From Cohnella sp. CFH 77786 (GTDB lineage Bacteria > Bacillota > Bacilli > Paenibacillales > Paenibacillaceae), in assembly GCF_019400745.1 (NCBI RefSeq), contig NZ_WJIB01000019.1, forward strand, positions 42,775 through 106,774: DNA of 64,000 nt. Reading direction: 5' to 3'. The position numbers were made by a program, and so were the translations under genes. The notes beneath the pieces are model-generated. The model was not told the origin of the DNA. It ran no database searches and saw only the letters and a program-made list of their open reading frames with translations. Below are positions 33,620 through 42,992 of the stretch, piece by piece; the first letter of the stretch is position 1; every line of letters starts with the position of its first letter.

Positions 33620-33820
33620 AAGTGCCCCGTGCTTCGGGTGACCTTTGCAGGAGGTACGTGGGCGAGCGCGAAAGCGGATTTGCTGCCATTCACGGATCTC
33701 GCTTCGCTTGCTCCGTTCTGCCGGCCATGGTATAGGTTGTCTCCTATTCTCTTACTCCGTTATGCCGGCCATTGGCTTGATTTCCGCCATTCGCGTTTCT
33801 CGTTTCTGACGACTTCAAGT

Positions 33821-33851
33821 AAAATCAAAAAGCGGTCCTTACGGACCGCTT
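33821..33851 (-). terminator. Terminator of the tRNA-Ser gene
   Basis: Stem AAGCGGTCC / GGACCGCTT with a 4-nt loop, followed leftward by TTTTGATTTT, 19 bp past the tRNA. Confidence 0.85.
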
Positions 33852-33870
33852 CAGTTCGTTCTCGTATTGG

Positions 33871-33961
33871 TGGCGGAGAGGGTGGGATTCGAACCCACGC
33901 ACGCCTTGCGACGCCTAGTTGATTTCGAGTCAACCCCCTTGGGCCTCTTGGGTACCTCTCC
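33871..33961 (-). tRNA. tRNA-Ser (anticodon CGA)
   Basis: A 91-nt class II tRNA with a long variable arm. The 7-bp acceptor stem pairs GGAGAGG with CCTCTCC, the anticodon loop is TTGACTCGAAATCAA (anticodon CGA, reading UCG), the T arm is GTGGGTTCGAATCCCAC, and CCA is encoded. It is a single gene with its own terminator. Confidence 0.96.
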
Positions 33962-34142
33962 ACAGCAAAATTGATTCTAGCACATTTACACTGCCCATGC
34001 AACTGGATCATTTGGCCATCGCTCCAATCGCCGTCAGGAACGTTGCAGGCGAAGCGAGAAACGTGACTGTCGGCACCCCAACCACCGATTCCGCACTCTC
34101 CCCCGTTCGCTCCTCCTCAGTCTCCCGAAGCACGACGCTTTG

Positions 34143-34212
34143 AATCCGGGAGTAGAGGGCGGAGCGCCTCGGAATCCCCCTCCCGGGGGAGGGAGACTTA
34201 GGGGGATGGGCG
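34143..34212 (-). repeat. 70-bp repeat, copy B
   Basis: Inverse copy of 33549-33619, differing by a few substitutions and short indels. Together the two copies bracket the tRNA-Ser gene. The rest of the gap 33962-34245 holds nothing recognisable. Confidence 0.85.
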
Positions 34213-34245
34213 ATCAATTAGGGGTGGGCGTATAATTGGGCGGCA

Positions 34246-36024
34246 CTACGATACCAGCGCTCCGCCCTTTTGCAATTCGTACATCTTATAATAGCGGCCC
34301 CTGAGTTCCATCAATTCGTCATGTTTGCCGCGTTCGACAATCTCCCCTTTGTGGAGGACGAGAATCTGATCCGCGTCGCGGATCGTGGACAACCGATGGG
34401 CGATTACGAACGTCGTACGGCCGCGGCTCAGCACTTGGAGCGCGTTTTGGATGAGTCCCTCCGTTTCGCTGTCAATGGAGGCCGTCGCCTCGTCCAGGAT
34501 CAGGATCGACGGATTAAACGCAAGCGCCCGCGCGAATGTAATCAATTGGCGCTGCCCTGCAGACAGGGTGCTTCCCCGTTCCACGACCGGTTCGTCGATC
34601 CCTTTCGGCAACCGGTCGACGAACGTATCCGCGCCAACGTCCCGCAGCGCCTTGCGGACTTCCTCCGGTCCGATCGCCGGATTGTATAAACTGACATTGA
34701 ATTTGATATCCCCCGCAAACAGAAACGGATCCTGCAGCACCACCGCCATATCTTGGCGCAGATGCTGCTTGGGCATCCCCGAGATGTCGTGCCCGTCTAC
34801 CAAGATCGTGCCTTTCCGGGCTTCATAAAACCCGAGCAGCAAATTCATGACAGAGCTCTTGCCGGATCCGGTATGGCCGACGAACGCCACCGTTTGTCCT
34901 CGCTTTGCTTCGAAAGAGATTCCCCTCAGTACATATTCGTCGTCCTTGTACGCGAACCAGACGTTATCGAATTTGACGTCTCCCCTCTTCCTGCCCTCTT
35001 GCAGCTCCCGTTCCGCGATCTCCGCGCCCGGTTCATTCAAAATCGCGAACACGCGCTCTGCGGATACGAATGCGCGCTGAGCATTCACGAGTTGATCGAA
35101 GGTCGCGATGACGGGGTGGAAGAGACGGTTGATGTAATCCAAGAATGCCACCAACACCCCGATTTCGATCGACGTTCGAAGCGATTGACCGCCGTAATGC
35201 CAGATCACCCCGGCCACCAGCAATGCGCCGGAGAAGCCGATCAGGTTGCGCGTAATGGTGGAAAGCAGCCGCAGGTGCTTAAAATTGTTGTTTTGCCAGT
35301 CCTGGTTGAATCGCTCGAATTCCCGGATCGTTTCCTTCTCCCGGCGGAAAAGCTGCAGAACCGGCATGACCAGAATCGATTCGCTCAGCAGCGTGTTCAT
35401 ATCGCTGATTCTGGCCCGCATGGCGCTCATGTAACGGTTCCCGTATTTGAGAAGGAAAAACATGATCGTCGCGTACAACGGAAGCAGGATTAACGTGTAA
35501 CTCGCCATTCTCGCATCCAGATAGAACAAGTAAAGGAAGATTCCGGACACTTGGACCAGACTGACCGTAAACGTAGCCATAAAGCTCATATAGAGATCCC
35601 GGATGGACTCCGTATCGTTGGCAATGCGGTTGACCAGTTGCCCGACGGGCGCGTTATCGAAAAATTTGACCGCCATCCGTTGTATGTGCCGGATCAAATC
35701 CATCCGCATGTTGAACACGATCCGCAGCGCCGTCGTTTGAAGCAGATAGGATTGCGTGTAGTTCAGGATGCCGGCCGCCGCGATTGCCCCGATATAGAGC
35801 CCGATCAGCTGCAGAACCGGCGCGAAATCGAAGGCGTTCGTCCCTATCCGGCTTAAGTGCTTGTCGATGATCGTTTTGTAAATGACCGGTCCCAGCAGGT
35901 CGATCCCGACTGCCGTCATCAAGACGAAGATGGCAACGGCCAAACGATACTTATAGGGAAGCGCGTACGAGGCTAGCCGGCGAATGGTGGCTCTGCTAAC
36001 CGGCTTGGCGGCTTCTTTCTCCAT
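34246..36024 (-). CDS. ABC exporter half-transporter (BmrD-like)
   Basis: A 592-residue type-I ABC exporter: six membrane helices (about 20-320) fused to an ATPase with Walker A GHTGSGKS, signature LSAGQRQ and Walker B ILILDEATASID. The preceding gene ends 2 bp before this ATG, and GGAGGG lies in that gene's end, so the two halves form a heterodimer like BmrCD/YheIH. Such pairs export drugs or lipidic compounds. Substrate unknown. Confidence 0.9.
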   Translation of the reverse strand: MEKEAAKPVSRATIRRLASYALPYKYRLAVAIFVLMTAVGIDLLGPVIYKTIIDKHLSRIGTNAFDFAPVLQLIGLYIGAIAAAGILNYTQSYLLQTTALRIVFNMRMDLIRHIQRMAVKFFDNAPVGQLVNRIANDTESIRDLYMSFMATFTVSLVQVSGIFLYLFYLDARMASYTLILLPLYATIMFFLLKYGNRYMSAMRARISDMNTLLSESILVMPVLQLFRREKETIREFERFNQDWQNNNFKHLRLLSTITRNLIGFSGALLVAGVIWHYGGQSLRTSIEIGVLVAFLDYINRLFHPVIATFDQLVNAQRAFVSAERVFAILNEPGAEIAERELQEGRKRGDVKFDNVWFAYKDDEYVLRGISFEAKRGQTVAFVGHTGSGKSSVMNLLLGFYEARKGTILVDGHDISGMPKQHLRQDMAVVLQDPFLFAGDIKFNVSLYNPAIGPEEVRKALRDVGADTFVDRLPKGIDEPVVERGSTLSAGQRQLITFARALAFNPSILILDEATASIDSETEGLIQNALQVLSRGRTTFVIAHRLSTIRDADQILVLHKGEIVERGKHDELMELRGRYYKMYELQKGGALVS

Positions 36025-36026
36025 GG

Positions 36027-37778
36027 CTAACCCTCCTGCTGAAGCAGAGAAGCTTCGATTTGCTGCCGTTCGTATTGCTCTCTATACCAACCGCCGCGAA
36101 ACATAAGGTGATCATGGGTGCCTTCTTCGACGATCCGGCCGTCCTCGAGCACGATGATCCAATCGGCGTGGCTGACGGCGGACATCCGATGGGTCGCGAT
36201 CATCGTCGTTTTCCCTTTTCTTACTTGGCGAATGTTATGCAGGATCGCGCTTTCCGTTCTTGCGTCTACAGCCGACAAGGCATCGTCCAGAATGAGGATT
36301 TCCGGATCGATGAGAAGCGCCCTGGCGATGCCGATCCTCTGCTTCTGTCCGCCGGAAAGCATCAGCCCGTTCTCGCCGATCAGCGTGTCCATGCCGTCCT
36401 TCATTTGCGCGATGTCAAAGGTCAGCGAGGCCGAATCGGCCGCGCGCTCCACTTCTTCCGGGTAAGCATCGATTCGGCCTAGACGAATATTCTCCGAGAT
36501 CGTTTTGGATAACAACAGATGCTCTTGCGGCACGTAGCCCACCCAACGTTTGATTTGGTCAACCGCGATCTCTTCGATCGGAACCCCTCCGACCAGGAGA
36601 GAATGGGGCTGAATCGGATATTGCCGGAGCAGTTGCTTGAGCAGCGTCGTCTTCCCGCTTCCGGTTCGTCCGACGATGCCCAGCGTCTGGCCTTTCTCCA
36701 AAACGATCGAGATGCCGGTTAAGCTGTCCCCGGACGCTTCCGGATAACGGAACGTCAACCTCCGGAACTCGATCCGGTCCGGATCGATTCCCTCCACGGG
36801 ATGATCGGCTTCCACGATCTCGGATTTCTGCACGAGCGTCTCGTGAATCCGGCCGGCCGACGCGCCGCCCCGCTGCATGACGTTAATGAACTCGCCGAAT
36901 GCGATCATCGGCCAGATCAACATGCCGAGGTAGATCATGAAGGCGACCAGATCGCCGAGCTCAATCTCTCCTTCCGACACCAAGTAGGAGCCGTAACCGA
37001 TTCCGATGGAAAAGCTCATCCCGACGAGAATCGAGATGGTCGGCTGGAACGAGGCGTGGATGACCGCCACGCGGGCGTTTTTGCGTCTCGTTGCCTCGGC
37101 GACTTGGCGGAACGCCTCCACGTCATGCTTCTCTTGTCCGTAGGAACGGATAACGCGGAGTCCCGAGATCGATTCCAGCGCCTGATCGTTCAGCTTGCCG
37201 AACGCCTCCTGGGCCGCCAGGAAGCGAACCCGCACCATATTGCCGAGCACCCGAATGAAGAAAGCCAGAACCGGCATGGGAAGCAAGGAAGCGAGCATGA
37301 GCTTGACGTCGACGAACACGGCCATCATGGTCACGACCAGCAGCGCGCCGATCACCGTGTGCACGAAGGTCATAATCCCGTAACCGGCGGCAAAATTGAC
37401 CGCCCGAATATCGTTGGTCGCCTGGGCCATTAAATCCCCCCGGCTGAATCTTTGGAAGAAAGAAGGCGACATCTTCGTCAGATGCTCCAGCAGCTTCGAT
37501 CTCAGCATCCGCTCGATGAGGATCGCGTTGCGAAACATGAGATTGACCCAACCCACGATCATCACATAAGCCAAAACAGCGATCCCGAAGAGCGTCAGAA
37601 CGCGGCTATGCAGCCAGGGTCCGGTCAGTTCGCCTTCCTTGATCGCGTCGATAACGTTTCCTATTAACTTCGGCGGAAGCATATTGATCGAGTATTCCAA
37701 GACGATCAATAGAATGGCTGCCGCATAATGAATCCATCTGAGCTTGAAAAACCACGCCATCTTCTGTAATAATACCAA
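36027..37778 (-). CDS. ABC exporter half-transporter (BmrC-like)
   Basis: A 583-residue partner with six helices and an ATPase: Walker A GRTGSGKT, signature LSGGQKQR and ILILDDALSAVD, where Asp replaces the catalytic Glu after Walker B. That is the normal degenerate site of heterodimeric exporters, so only one ATP site is fully active. I chose TTG at 37778 because AGGTGG precedes it and the length then fits the family; an in-frame ATG at 37829 would add 17 residues. Confidence 0.88.
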   Translation of the reverse strand: MVLLQKMAWFFKLRWIHYAAAILLIVLEYSINMLPPKLIGNVIDAIKEGELTGPWLHSRVLTLFGIAVLAYVMIVGWVNLMFRNAILIERMLRSKLLEHLTKMSPSFFQRFSRGDLMAQATNDIRAVNFAAGYGIMTFVHTVIGALLVVTMMAVFVDVKLMLASLLPMPVLAFFIRVLGNMVRVRFLAAQEAFGKLNDQALESISGLRVIRSYGQEKHDVEAFRQVAEATRRKNARVAVIHASFQPTISILVGMSFSIGIGYGSYLVSEGEIELGDLVAFMIYLGMLIWPMIAFGEFINVMQRGGASAGRIHETLVQKSEIVEADHPVEGIDPDRIEFRRLTFRYPEASGDSLTGISIVLEKGQTLGIVGRTGSGKTTLLKQLLRQYPIQPHSLLVGGVPIEEIAVDQIKRWVGYVPQEHLLLSKTISENIRLGRIDAYPEEVERAADSASLTFDIAQMKDGMDTLIGENGLMLSGGQKQRIGIARALLIDPEILILDDALSAVDARTESAILHNIRQVRKGKTTMIATHRMSAVSHADWIIVLEDGRIVEEGTHDHLMFRGGWYREQYERQQIEASLLQQEG

Positions 37779-37877
37779 CGACTCCACCTCGCCATCCACC
37801 GTTTGGGAACGTATGTTCCATGTTAGCACAGTGCAATTTTTCCTACAAGACTGAAATTTGGCATATTTTTTCGAACG

Positions 37878-37933
37878 AAAAACAAAAAAGAACGCCGAAC
37901 GCGTCAGCTGACTCGCTGCGCGGCGGAGTTCTT
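37878..37933 (-). terminator. Terminator after DUF951 gene
   Basis: A long imperfect stem (AAGAAC.CCG..CGCG.CAGC with its complement) is followed leftward by CTTTTTTGTTTTTC. Confidence 0.8.
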
Positions 37934-37957
37934 CCCGCGATCTCGCAATACCCTTTC

Positions 37958-38179
37958 TTACTCGGCGTTTTCAGGCGTTCCCCCATCCGGCGCGGAGCGA
38001 AGAACCTTTTTCATGCTCTTCTCGAACTTCGCCCGCGGCAATAGGATGCTATGTTTGCAGTGTACGCATTTGATGCGGATATCCATGCCCATCCGGATGA
38101 CTTCCATCTCGTTCGCGCCGCAGGGATGCGGCTTTTTCATCTGCACGATATCGCCCAACTGGAATTGTTTCCGTTCCAC
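37958..38179 (-). CDS. DUF951 small protein
   Basis: A 73-residue protein with the DUF951 pattern QLGDIVQMKKPHPCG, then MGMDIRIKCVHC, a likely zinc site formed by CxxC and the earlier Cys. Function is unknown; in many Firmicutes it lies near parB and the MscS gene, as here. It starts with GTG at 38179, directly after the mscS stop. Confidence 0.9.
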   Translation of the reverse strand: MERKQFQLGDIVQMKKPHPCGANEMEVIRMGMDIRIKCVHCKHSILLPRAKFEKSMKKVLRSAPDGGTPENAE

Positions 38180-38182
38180 CGG

Positions 38183-39097
38183 TTATCCCCCCGCCAGCGT
38201 CTTCTCTTCCATGCTGAAAAATCTCGGGTTCCTTTCCGCTTCGAACGCTTTTTTGATCGCGACGTTCAAATGCCGGGTGACCGAAGCTTGGGTGTTCGGC
38301 CGGCATTCGGCGATGACCCGGAAGATGATGTCGGTGGCGCTGATCGTCTGCACGCCCAGCAGATCCGGCTGCCCGACCAGGTTCGCGTCGTCGAACTTGT
38401 GCAGGACGCCGCGGATGATCTCCGTTACTGCCTCTACGTCGTCCGTCGCGGCGACCGGGATGTCGATCACGGCGAGCGAGTTGTTGATCGAGAAATTGGT
38501 CACGTCGTTGATGGCGCCGTTCGGCAGGATGAACACCTCGCCTGTCCAACTCCGGATGCGAGTCGCCCGCAGCCCGATCATTTCGACGGTGCCTTTGTAC
38601 TTCCCGGTCTCGATCACGTCGCCTACGGAGAAATGATCCTCCAGAATAATGAAGAAGCCCGTAATGACATCCTTGACCAGGCTCTGAGCTCCGAACCCGA
38701 TGGCAAGGCCCAATACCCCGGCTCCCGCAAGCAGCGGGGCCAGATTGATGTTGAATTCTCCGAGAATGAGCAGGATGACGATGAAGTTGGTGACGTACCC
38801 CGCCGTGTTCTTCATAAGCCTGCCGACGGTCTGCACTCGTCTGGAGCGGAGTTTCAGCCGGGCATGGTCACGGTCGACGGTGAGCCGGTCGATGATCCGT
38901 CCGATGATGTACAGAGCCAATCGGCTGACGAGAATAATCAGCAAGATCCGCCCGATCACCATCGCTGCCGTTTGCCACATCTCCACGTCTTGCAGGGTAG
39001 CGACTACGGTATCCACGAATTGTTGCCACAAGTTTTTTCCGGATGCCGCGGCATTTTCACCGGCTGCAGCGGCGGCCATCCAAACCCCGTTTCGCAT
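38183..39097 (-). CDS. MscS-family mechanosensitive channel
   Basis: A 304-residue channel that opens on membrane tension during hypo-osmotic shock. Three helices (about 40-65, 95-115, 118-140) are followed by the pore helix rich in Gly and Ala (LLAGAGVLGLAIGFGAQSLV) and the beta domain FFIILEDHFSVGDVIE. The C-terminal cage domain follows. GGGGAG precedes the ATG. It forms a unit with DUF951 and DUF3343 genes. Confidence 0.93.
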   Translation of the reverse strand: MRNGVWMAAAAAGENAAASGKNLWQQFVDTVVATLQDVEMWQTAAMVIGRILLIILVSRLALYIIGRIIDRLTVDRDHARLKLRSRRVQTVGRLMKNTAGYVTNFIVILLILGEFNINLAPLLAGAGVLGLAIGFGAQSLVKDVITGFFIILEDHFSVGDVIETGKYKGTVEMIGLRATRIRSWTGEVFILPNGAINDVTNFSINNSLAVIDIPVAATDDVEAVTEIIRGVLHKFDDANLVGQPDLLGVQTISATDIIFRVIAECRPNTQASVTRHLNVAIKKAFEAERNPRFFSMEEKTLAGG

Positions 39098-39127
39098 CGT
39101 GAGGTCTCCCCTTCCCCATGGAACAAC

Positions 39128-39376
39128 TTAAACTTCGATCTCCTCGTATCCGTTTTCCGTTTTCCGGAACAGTCCCCGGATCTCCACTTTCTCCTCCGCG
39201 ATCACGCGCCTCGCTTCCGGCAAGGACGATGCCGCAAACTCGATGGAAAGCGCGCAACCCGCCGTGATCTCCTTGGGCGTCGGCCGGATATCGATTTCTA
39301 TGTCCGCGTATTCCAGCAGCATTTCCGCGCGAAGCGCTTGCTGGGTCGAATCGAAAGCGATCAATAGAGGCTCCAT
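39128..39376 (-). CDS. DUF3343 protein
   Basis: An 82-residue protein with the family pattern MEPLLIAFDSTQQALRAEML, then IRPTPKEITAGCALSIEF. Members are often near thiolation or sulfur-carrier genes, and the Cys at residue 41 is conserved, but function is not settled. GGAGG precedes the ATG at 39376. Divergent from yyaC. Confidence 0.88.
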   Translation of the reverse strand: MEPLLIAFDSTQQALRAEMLLEYADIEIDIRPTPKEITAGCALSIEFAASSLPEARRVIAEEKVEIRGLFRKTENGYEEIEV

Positions 39377-39439
39377 GCGGAGCAACCTCCCCAGGTTCAC
39401 GTGATCAATCAGCATTGATAAATTTCTGTTATTGATTTC

Positions 39440-39498
39440 TGATTGATCTCGATAAAAACGACTTTCTCTTTCCCTAATGACGAAGTCGTTTTCACTTG
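39440..39498 (-). repeat. Dispersed intergenic repeat, copy 3
   Basis: On the - strand it reads AAGTGAAAACGACTTCGTC, then GGGAAAGAGAAAGTCGTTTT and TATCGAGATCAATCAG. The ends pair (AAAACGACTT / AAGTCGTTTT). It lies between divergent genes, so it is not simply a terminator. Confidence 0.65.
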
Positions 39499-39593
39499 CA
39501 CGAATTTGTAAACGGTTGTCCAACCAGACGAGTATAAATGCGCCATCCCGTCCATATACTAGTAACAGCGTTGGGAGGAGGCGGAACGTACGA

Positions 39594-40211
39594 ATGAACG
39601 GATTATGGGACAAACGGCAGGGCCCTGCGGCGGACGCTGCCGCGCTCTCTTTGAAAATTCCTTTTAATGAACCCGCCGTATTGCAGCGATTATCGCAGAA
39701 GTTGGAGCAATTCCTGGAGCCGCTGACGCATGATCGGCGCATCGTCATCGTTTGCGTCGGAACCGACCGGTCGACAGGGGACTCCTTGGGGCCTCTCGTC
39801 GGCTCTTCGCTCGCGCGCGAAGCAAGCCCTCATTTCGATTTGTACGGCACGCTTGACGATCCCGTTCATGCGATGAATCTGAGCGAAACGCTGCTTAAAA
39901 TCACGCGTTCGTCCCGTCATCCCTACGTCATCGCGGTAGACGCCTGTTTGGGCCAGGTATCCAGCGTGGGCTGCATTCAGCTCGGGGCAGGGCCCGTACG
40001 CCCTGGCGCTGGCGTCAATAAGGAGCTGCCCCCCGTCGGGGACATCCATATGACGGGGATCGTGAACGTGGGCGGATTCATGGAATATTTCGTGTTGCAG
40101 AATACTCGGCTCAATCTCGTCATGAAGATGTCGGACGTCATCGCCCAGAGCCTTAGGCGGGCCATTCTCCGCGTACGCGGGGACTTTATCCCTTATGCAA
40201 TGCCAGACTGA
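39594..40211 (+). CDS. yyaC: YyaC-type sporulation protein (GPR-like fold)
   Basis: A 205-residue protein with VCVGTDRSTGDSLGPLVG, AVDACLG and GDIHMTGIVNVGGF, hallmarks of the YyaC family, which is related to germination protease and expressed in sporulation. GGGAGGAGG lies about 12 nt before the ATG. Its 3' end overlaps the convergent DUF4446 gene by 26 bp. In B. subtilis yyaC also sits close to spo0J. Confidence 0.93.
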   Translation: MNGLWDKRQGPAADAAALSLKIPFNEPAVLQRLSQKLEQFLEPLTHDRRIVIVCVGTDRSTGDSLGPLVGSSLAREASPHFDLYGTLDDPVHAMNLSETLLKITRSSRHPYVIAVDACLGQVSSVGCIQLGAGPVRPGAGVNKELPPVGDIHMTGIVNVGGFMEYFVLQNTRLNLVMKMSDVIAQSLRRAILRVRGDFIPYAMPD

Positions 40212-40677
40212 TCGCCGTCTTCTCTTCCGGTGACAGCATGTAGGCGGATTGGCCTTTGTCAATCGGCTTGGCGTAGAGGAACGTCTGTTCCCGGCCATGG
40301 ATTCCGGTGATTACGACGCCGTCCTGTTCTTCATTAATGAAGGCAACCGAAAAACTGAGGTCGCTTCCGGAATCCGAAAACGCGTTAAAGCGGTGGACGC
40401 CTACTTTCCCCTTCATGGCGGCAAGGCGTCTTTCTTGCTGCTTCAGCGTCGCCTCCTGCTCCGATTGCTTGCGGTCGAGCACCCCGAGATGTTCATGAAC
40501 CGCATGAAGCACGTCTTCCAATCCTTGCACGCCGGTTTCTCCGATCATTCGGGCATGCGCCTTTTTCAATTTTCCGAGCTTGGATCCAAGCCGCATGACC
40601 CAGATTAACAGGATGAGCAGCAGCACTCCTTCTCCTGCGGCGACCGCCATCGCGATTTGATCGTTCCAACCGTTCAT
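40186..40677 (-). CDS. DUF4446 membrane-anchored protein
   Basis: A 163-residue protein with one N-terminal helix (about 10-28), a coiled-coil stretch (about 35-90) and a compact C-terminal domain FSVAFINEEQDGVVITGIHG to LSPEEKTAI. Conserved near parB in Firmicutes; function unknown. The ATG at 40677 follows GGGGGAG at a long spacing. It overlaps yyaC tail to tail. Confidence 0.88.
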   Translation of the reverse strand: MNGWNDQIAMAVAAGEGVLLLILLIWVMRLGSKLGKLKKAHARMIGETGVQGLEDVLHAVHEHLGVLDRKQSEQEATLKQQERRLAAMKGKVGVHRFNAFSDSGSDLSFSVAFINEEQDGVVITGIHGREQTFLYAKPIDKGQSAYMLSPEEKTAISLALHKG

Positions 40678-40783
40678 GTCTGTGATTCTCCCCCGTTTGT
40701 ACATCACTCAGTGTTCTCTGTCTGACCGGAAGCGGAGGTCGTTTTCTCGATCCTTCAGAATTTATCGGCTTTACGTCTATCCA

Positions 40784-40851
40784 TCTCTGAATGATCTTCG
40801 ATAAAAACGACATCCTCTGTTCCCGTGAACGACAAAGGCGTTTTTACTTGG
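40784..40851 (-). repeat. Dispersed intergenic repeat, copy 4
   Basis: On the - strand it reads AAGTAAAAACGCCTTTGTCG, then GGAACAGAGGATGTCG and TTTTTATCGA to GATCATTCAG. It shares these blocks with copies 2, 3 and 6. Confidence 0.65.
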
Positions 40852-40872
40852 TCCCTATCTCTTGATCGGTTG

Positions 40873-42045
40873 TCAGCTCCGATAAGCCTTTACGATTTCT
40901 CCGACGGCGTCGATGAAGGATACGATTTCCGATTCCGCGGTGAAATATCCGGGACTCGCGCGCACCGCTCCGGTTTCCGTCGTTCCGGCGCTTTCGTGTC
41001 CCAGCGGCGTACAATGAAATCCTGAACGGACGGCAATGCCGAATTGCTGGTCGAGGATGAACGCCGTTTCGGAGGGGTCTATGCCTTCGATCACGAAGGA
41101 CACGATGGCCGTCCGATCCTCGCCAAGCTCGGGGCCGAGGACCTTAATGCCCGGAAGCCCGAGCAGCCCCTCCATCAGTTTGTCCGTCATCGTCTTCTCC
41201 CGGGCTTGGATTTTCTCCACCGTTTCCCCCAGAACGAACTCCACGCCCGCGGTTAATCCGGCGATCCCCACGGTGTTCGGGGTTCCGGCTTCATAACGGT
41301 CGGGTCTTACGGTCGGCTGCTCCGGAGATTCCGACCGGCTGCCCGTTCCTCCGTACAGGAGGGGTTCCAATTCCAATTCCGGGCTCACATAGAGACCGCC
41401 GGTACCTTGGGGACCCATCAGTCCTTTATGCCCCGGAAAAGCGAGCAGGTCGATGTTCATGAACTCCACGTCGATGGGCAGCACGCCCGCGCTTTGGGAA
41501 GCGTCGACGAGAAACCGGATGCCCCTACCGCGAGCCAATGCTCCCAGCTCCTGCACGGGCAAGATGGAACCTAACAAATTCGAGCTGTGCGTTGCCGCCA
41601 GCAGCCGAGTGCGCGACTGGACCGCCGCTTCGACGCGATCCAGATCGAGCCGTCCCCGATCGTCAGTCGGCACGTAGGTAACTTCGATCCCCCGCGTCCT
41701 CCTTAACGCTTCCAGCGGACGCCGGATGGAGTTGTGTTCGAGCGACGTCGCGATCACGTGGTCGCCGGGTTGAAGCAGCCCTTGGATGGCCATGTTCAAC
41801 GCATGGGTCGCATTCAACGTAAACGCGATATCGTTCGGATTCGCCACCCGGAACAACCGGGCCAGACGCTTGCGTCCTTCGAACAAGATACGGCTGGCCC
41901 GGACCGCCATAGTGTGGCTTCCCCTGCCGGGATTGGCCGAGGATTCCTCGAGACACCTTGCCATCGCTTCCGCGACTCCCGGCGGTTTCGGCCAGGATGT
42001 GGCGGCATTATCCATATAAATAAGAGGCTTGTTGCTTTCCGACAT
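40873..42045 (-). CDS. Cysteine desulfurase-like class V aminotransferase
   Basis: A PLP enzyme of 390 residues. It starts IYMDNAATSWPKP, has the PLP lysine in AFPGHKGLMGPQGTGG, His in SLEHNS, Asp in VDASQSAG and the catalytic loop Cys in RSGFHCTPLGHESAGT. This matches group II cysteine desulfurases, which give sulfur for Fe-S clusters or tRNA thiolation. The start is uncertain: ATG at 42045 matches the family length, while a GTG at 42057 gives four more residues. It lies between parB and DUF4446 and is transcribed leftward. Confidence 0.88.
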   Translation of the reverse strand: MSESNKPLIYMDNAATSWPKPPGVAEAMARCLEESSANPGRGSHTMAVRASRILFEGRKRLARLFRVANPNDIAFTLNATHALNMAIQGLLQPGDHVIATSLEHNSIRRPLEALRRTRGIEVTYVPTDDRGRLDLDRVEAAVQSRTRLLAATHSSNLLGSILPVQELGALARGRGIRFLVDASQSAGVLPIDVEFMNIDLLAFPGHKGLMGPQGTGGLYVSPELELEPLLYGGTGSRSESPEQPTVRPDRYEAGTPNTVGIAGLTAGVEFVLGETVEKIQAREKTMTDKLMEGLLGLPGIKVLGPELGEDRTAIVSFVIEGIDPSETAFILDQQFGIAVRSGFHCTPLGHESAGTTETGAVRASPGYFTAESEIVSFIDAVGEIVKAYRS

Positions 42046-42140
42046 TTCCTTCGTCACCGTCCTGACGCAAGGATAGCATACCTTAGTTTAATCCTTCGCG
42101 GGAAAGATTACAACTTGGGTATGCTATCTCCTGAAGTCCC

Positions 42141-42992
42141 TTATGCGAGGGCTTTTAGCAATTCCAGCAGCCTCTCCAGATCTCCCCTGTTGAAGTAGGA
42201 GAGTTCAATCCGGCCCTTGTCCTTGTTCGTTTTGATCCTTACCGTCGTTTGGAATTTTTCCCGCAGCGAGCTCTCGATTTCTTCCAGATAGGGATCGCGT
42301 TTCTTCGCCTTGCTCGTCTTTGCCTTCGCCTTCACCTTCAGCTCCAGGTTCTGAATCGCTTCTTCCAATTCCCGGACGCTCCAATCATGGCTCAGCGTCT
42401 GCTTGGCAAGCTCGCTTCTTTTCGCATCTTCCTTAACGCCCGCCAGCGCTCTCGCGTGACCCATCGATAATGTTCCACGTGAAACATGATCTTTGATCTC
42501 ATCCGGCAGCGACAACAGCCTCAGGAAATTCGCGATGTGAGAACGGGATTTGCCCACCTTCAGGGACAATTCTTCCTGTGTCAGGGCAAACTGCGTCATG
42601 ATCGCCTGGTAGGCGATCGCGATTTCAATCGCGTTGAGGTCCTCTCTCTGCACGTTCTCGATCAACGCGATTTCCATCACCTGTTGATCGCTATAGGAAC
42701 GAACGACAGCCGGAATCGTCGGATTGCCGAGCAATTGCGATGCGCGGAACCGCCGTTCCCCGGCAATGATCTCGTATCCCTTTAACGCTTGCCGGACGAC
42801 GATCGGCTGGATAACGCCATGCTCGCGGATCGACTCCGCCAGCTCCTTGATCGCGTCGTCGTCGAACGTTTTCCGAGGCTGATATGGATTCGCCCGCAAT
42901 TGAGACAGCGGAATTTCGACGATCTTGTCGTCTTCCTTAATCGATAATGACGTAATTAGCGCATCCAGGCCTTTACCTAGCCGCTTGCTCAT
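42141..42992 (-). CDS. spo0J: Chromosome-partition protein ParB (Spo0J)
   Basis: A 283-residue CTP-dependent DNA clamp that loads on parS and spreads, helping segregate the origin and, in Bacillus, controlling sporulation onset through Soj. It has the N-terminal CTPase domain (NPYQPRKTFDD, GERRFRASQL, ENVQREDLN), the parS-reading helix-turn-helix (LTQEELSLKVGKSRSHIANF) and a C-terminal dimer domain. Its start lies inside the end of soj (20-bp overlap). It contains one parS site. Confidence 0.97.
   Translation of the reverse strand: MSKRLGKGLDALITSLSIKEDDKIVEIPLSQLRANPYQPRKTFDDDAIKELAESIREHGVIQPIVVRQALKGYEIIAGERRFRASQLLGNPTIPAVVRSYSDQQVMEIALIENVQREDLNAIEIAIAYQAIMTQFALTQEELSLKVGKSRSHIANFLRLLSLPDEIKDHVSRGTLSMGHARALAGVKEDAKRSELAKQTLSHDWSVRELEEAIQNLELKVKAKAKTSKAKKRDPYLEEIESSLREKFQTTVRIKTNKDKGRIELSYFNRGDLERLLELLKALA
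42471..42486. promoter_or_regulatory. parS site inside spo0J
   Basis: TGTTCCACGTGAAACA, an exact match to the Bacillus parS palindrome. B. subtilis also has a parS within spo0J. Confidence 0.95.

Noticed and set aside
33414..33641. Open frame over repeat copy A
   Set aside because: A similar peptide is read from copy B in a different context, so the similarity comes from the DNA repeat, not a protein gene.
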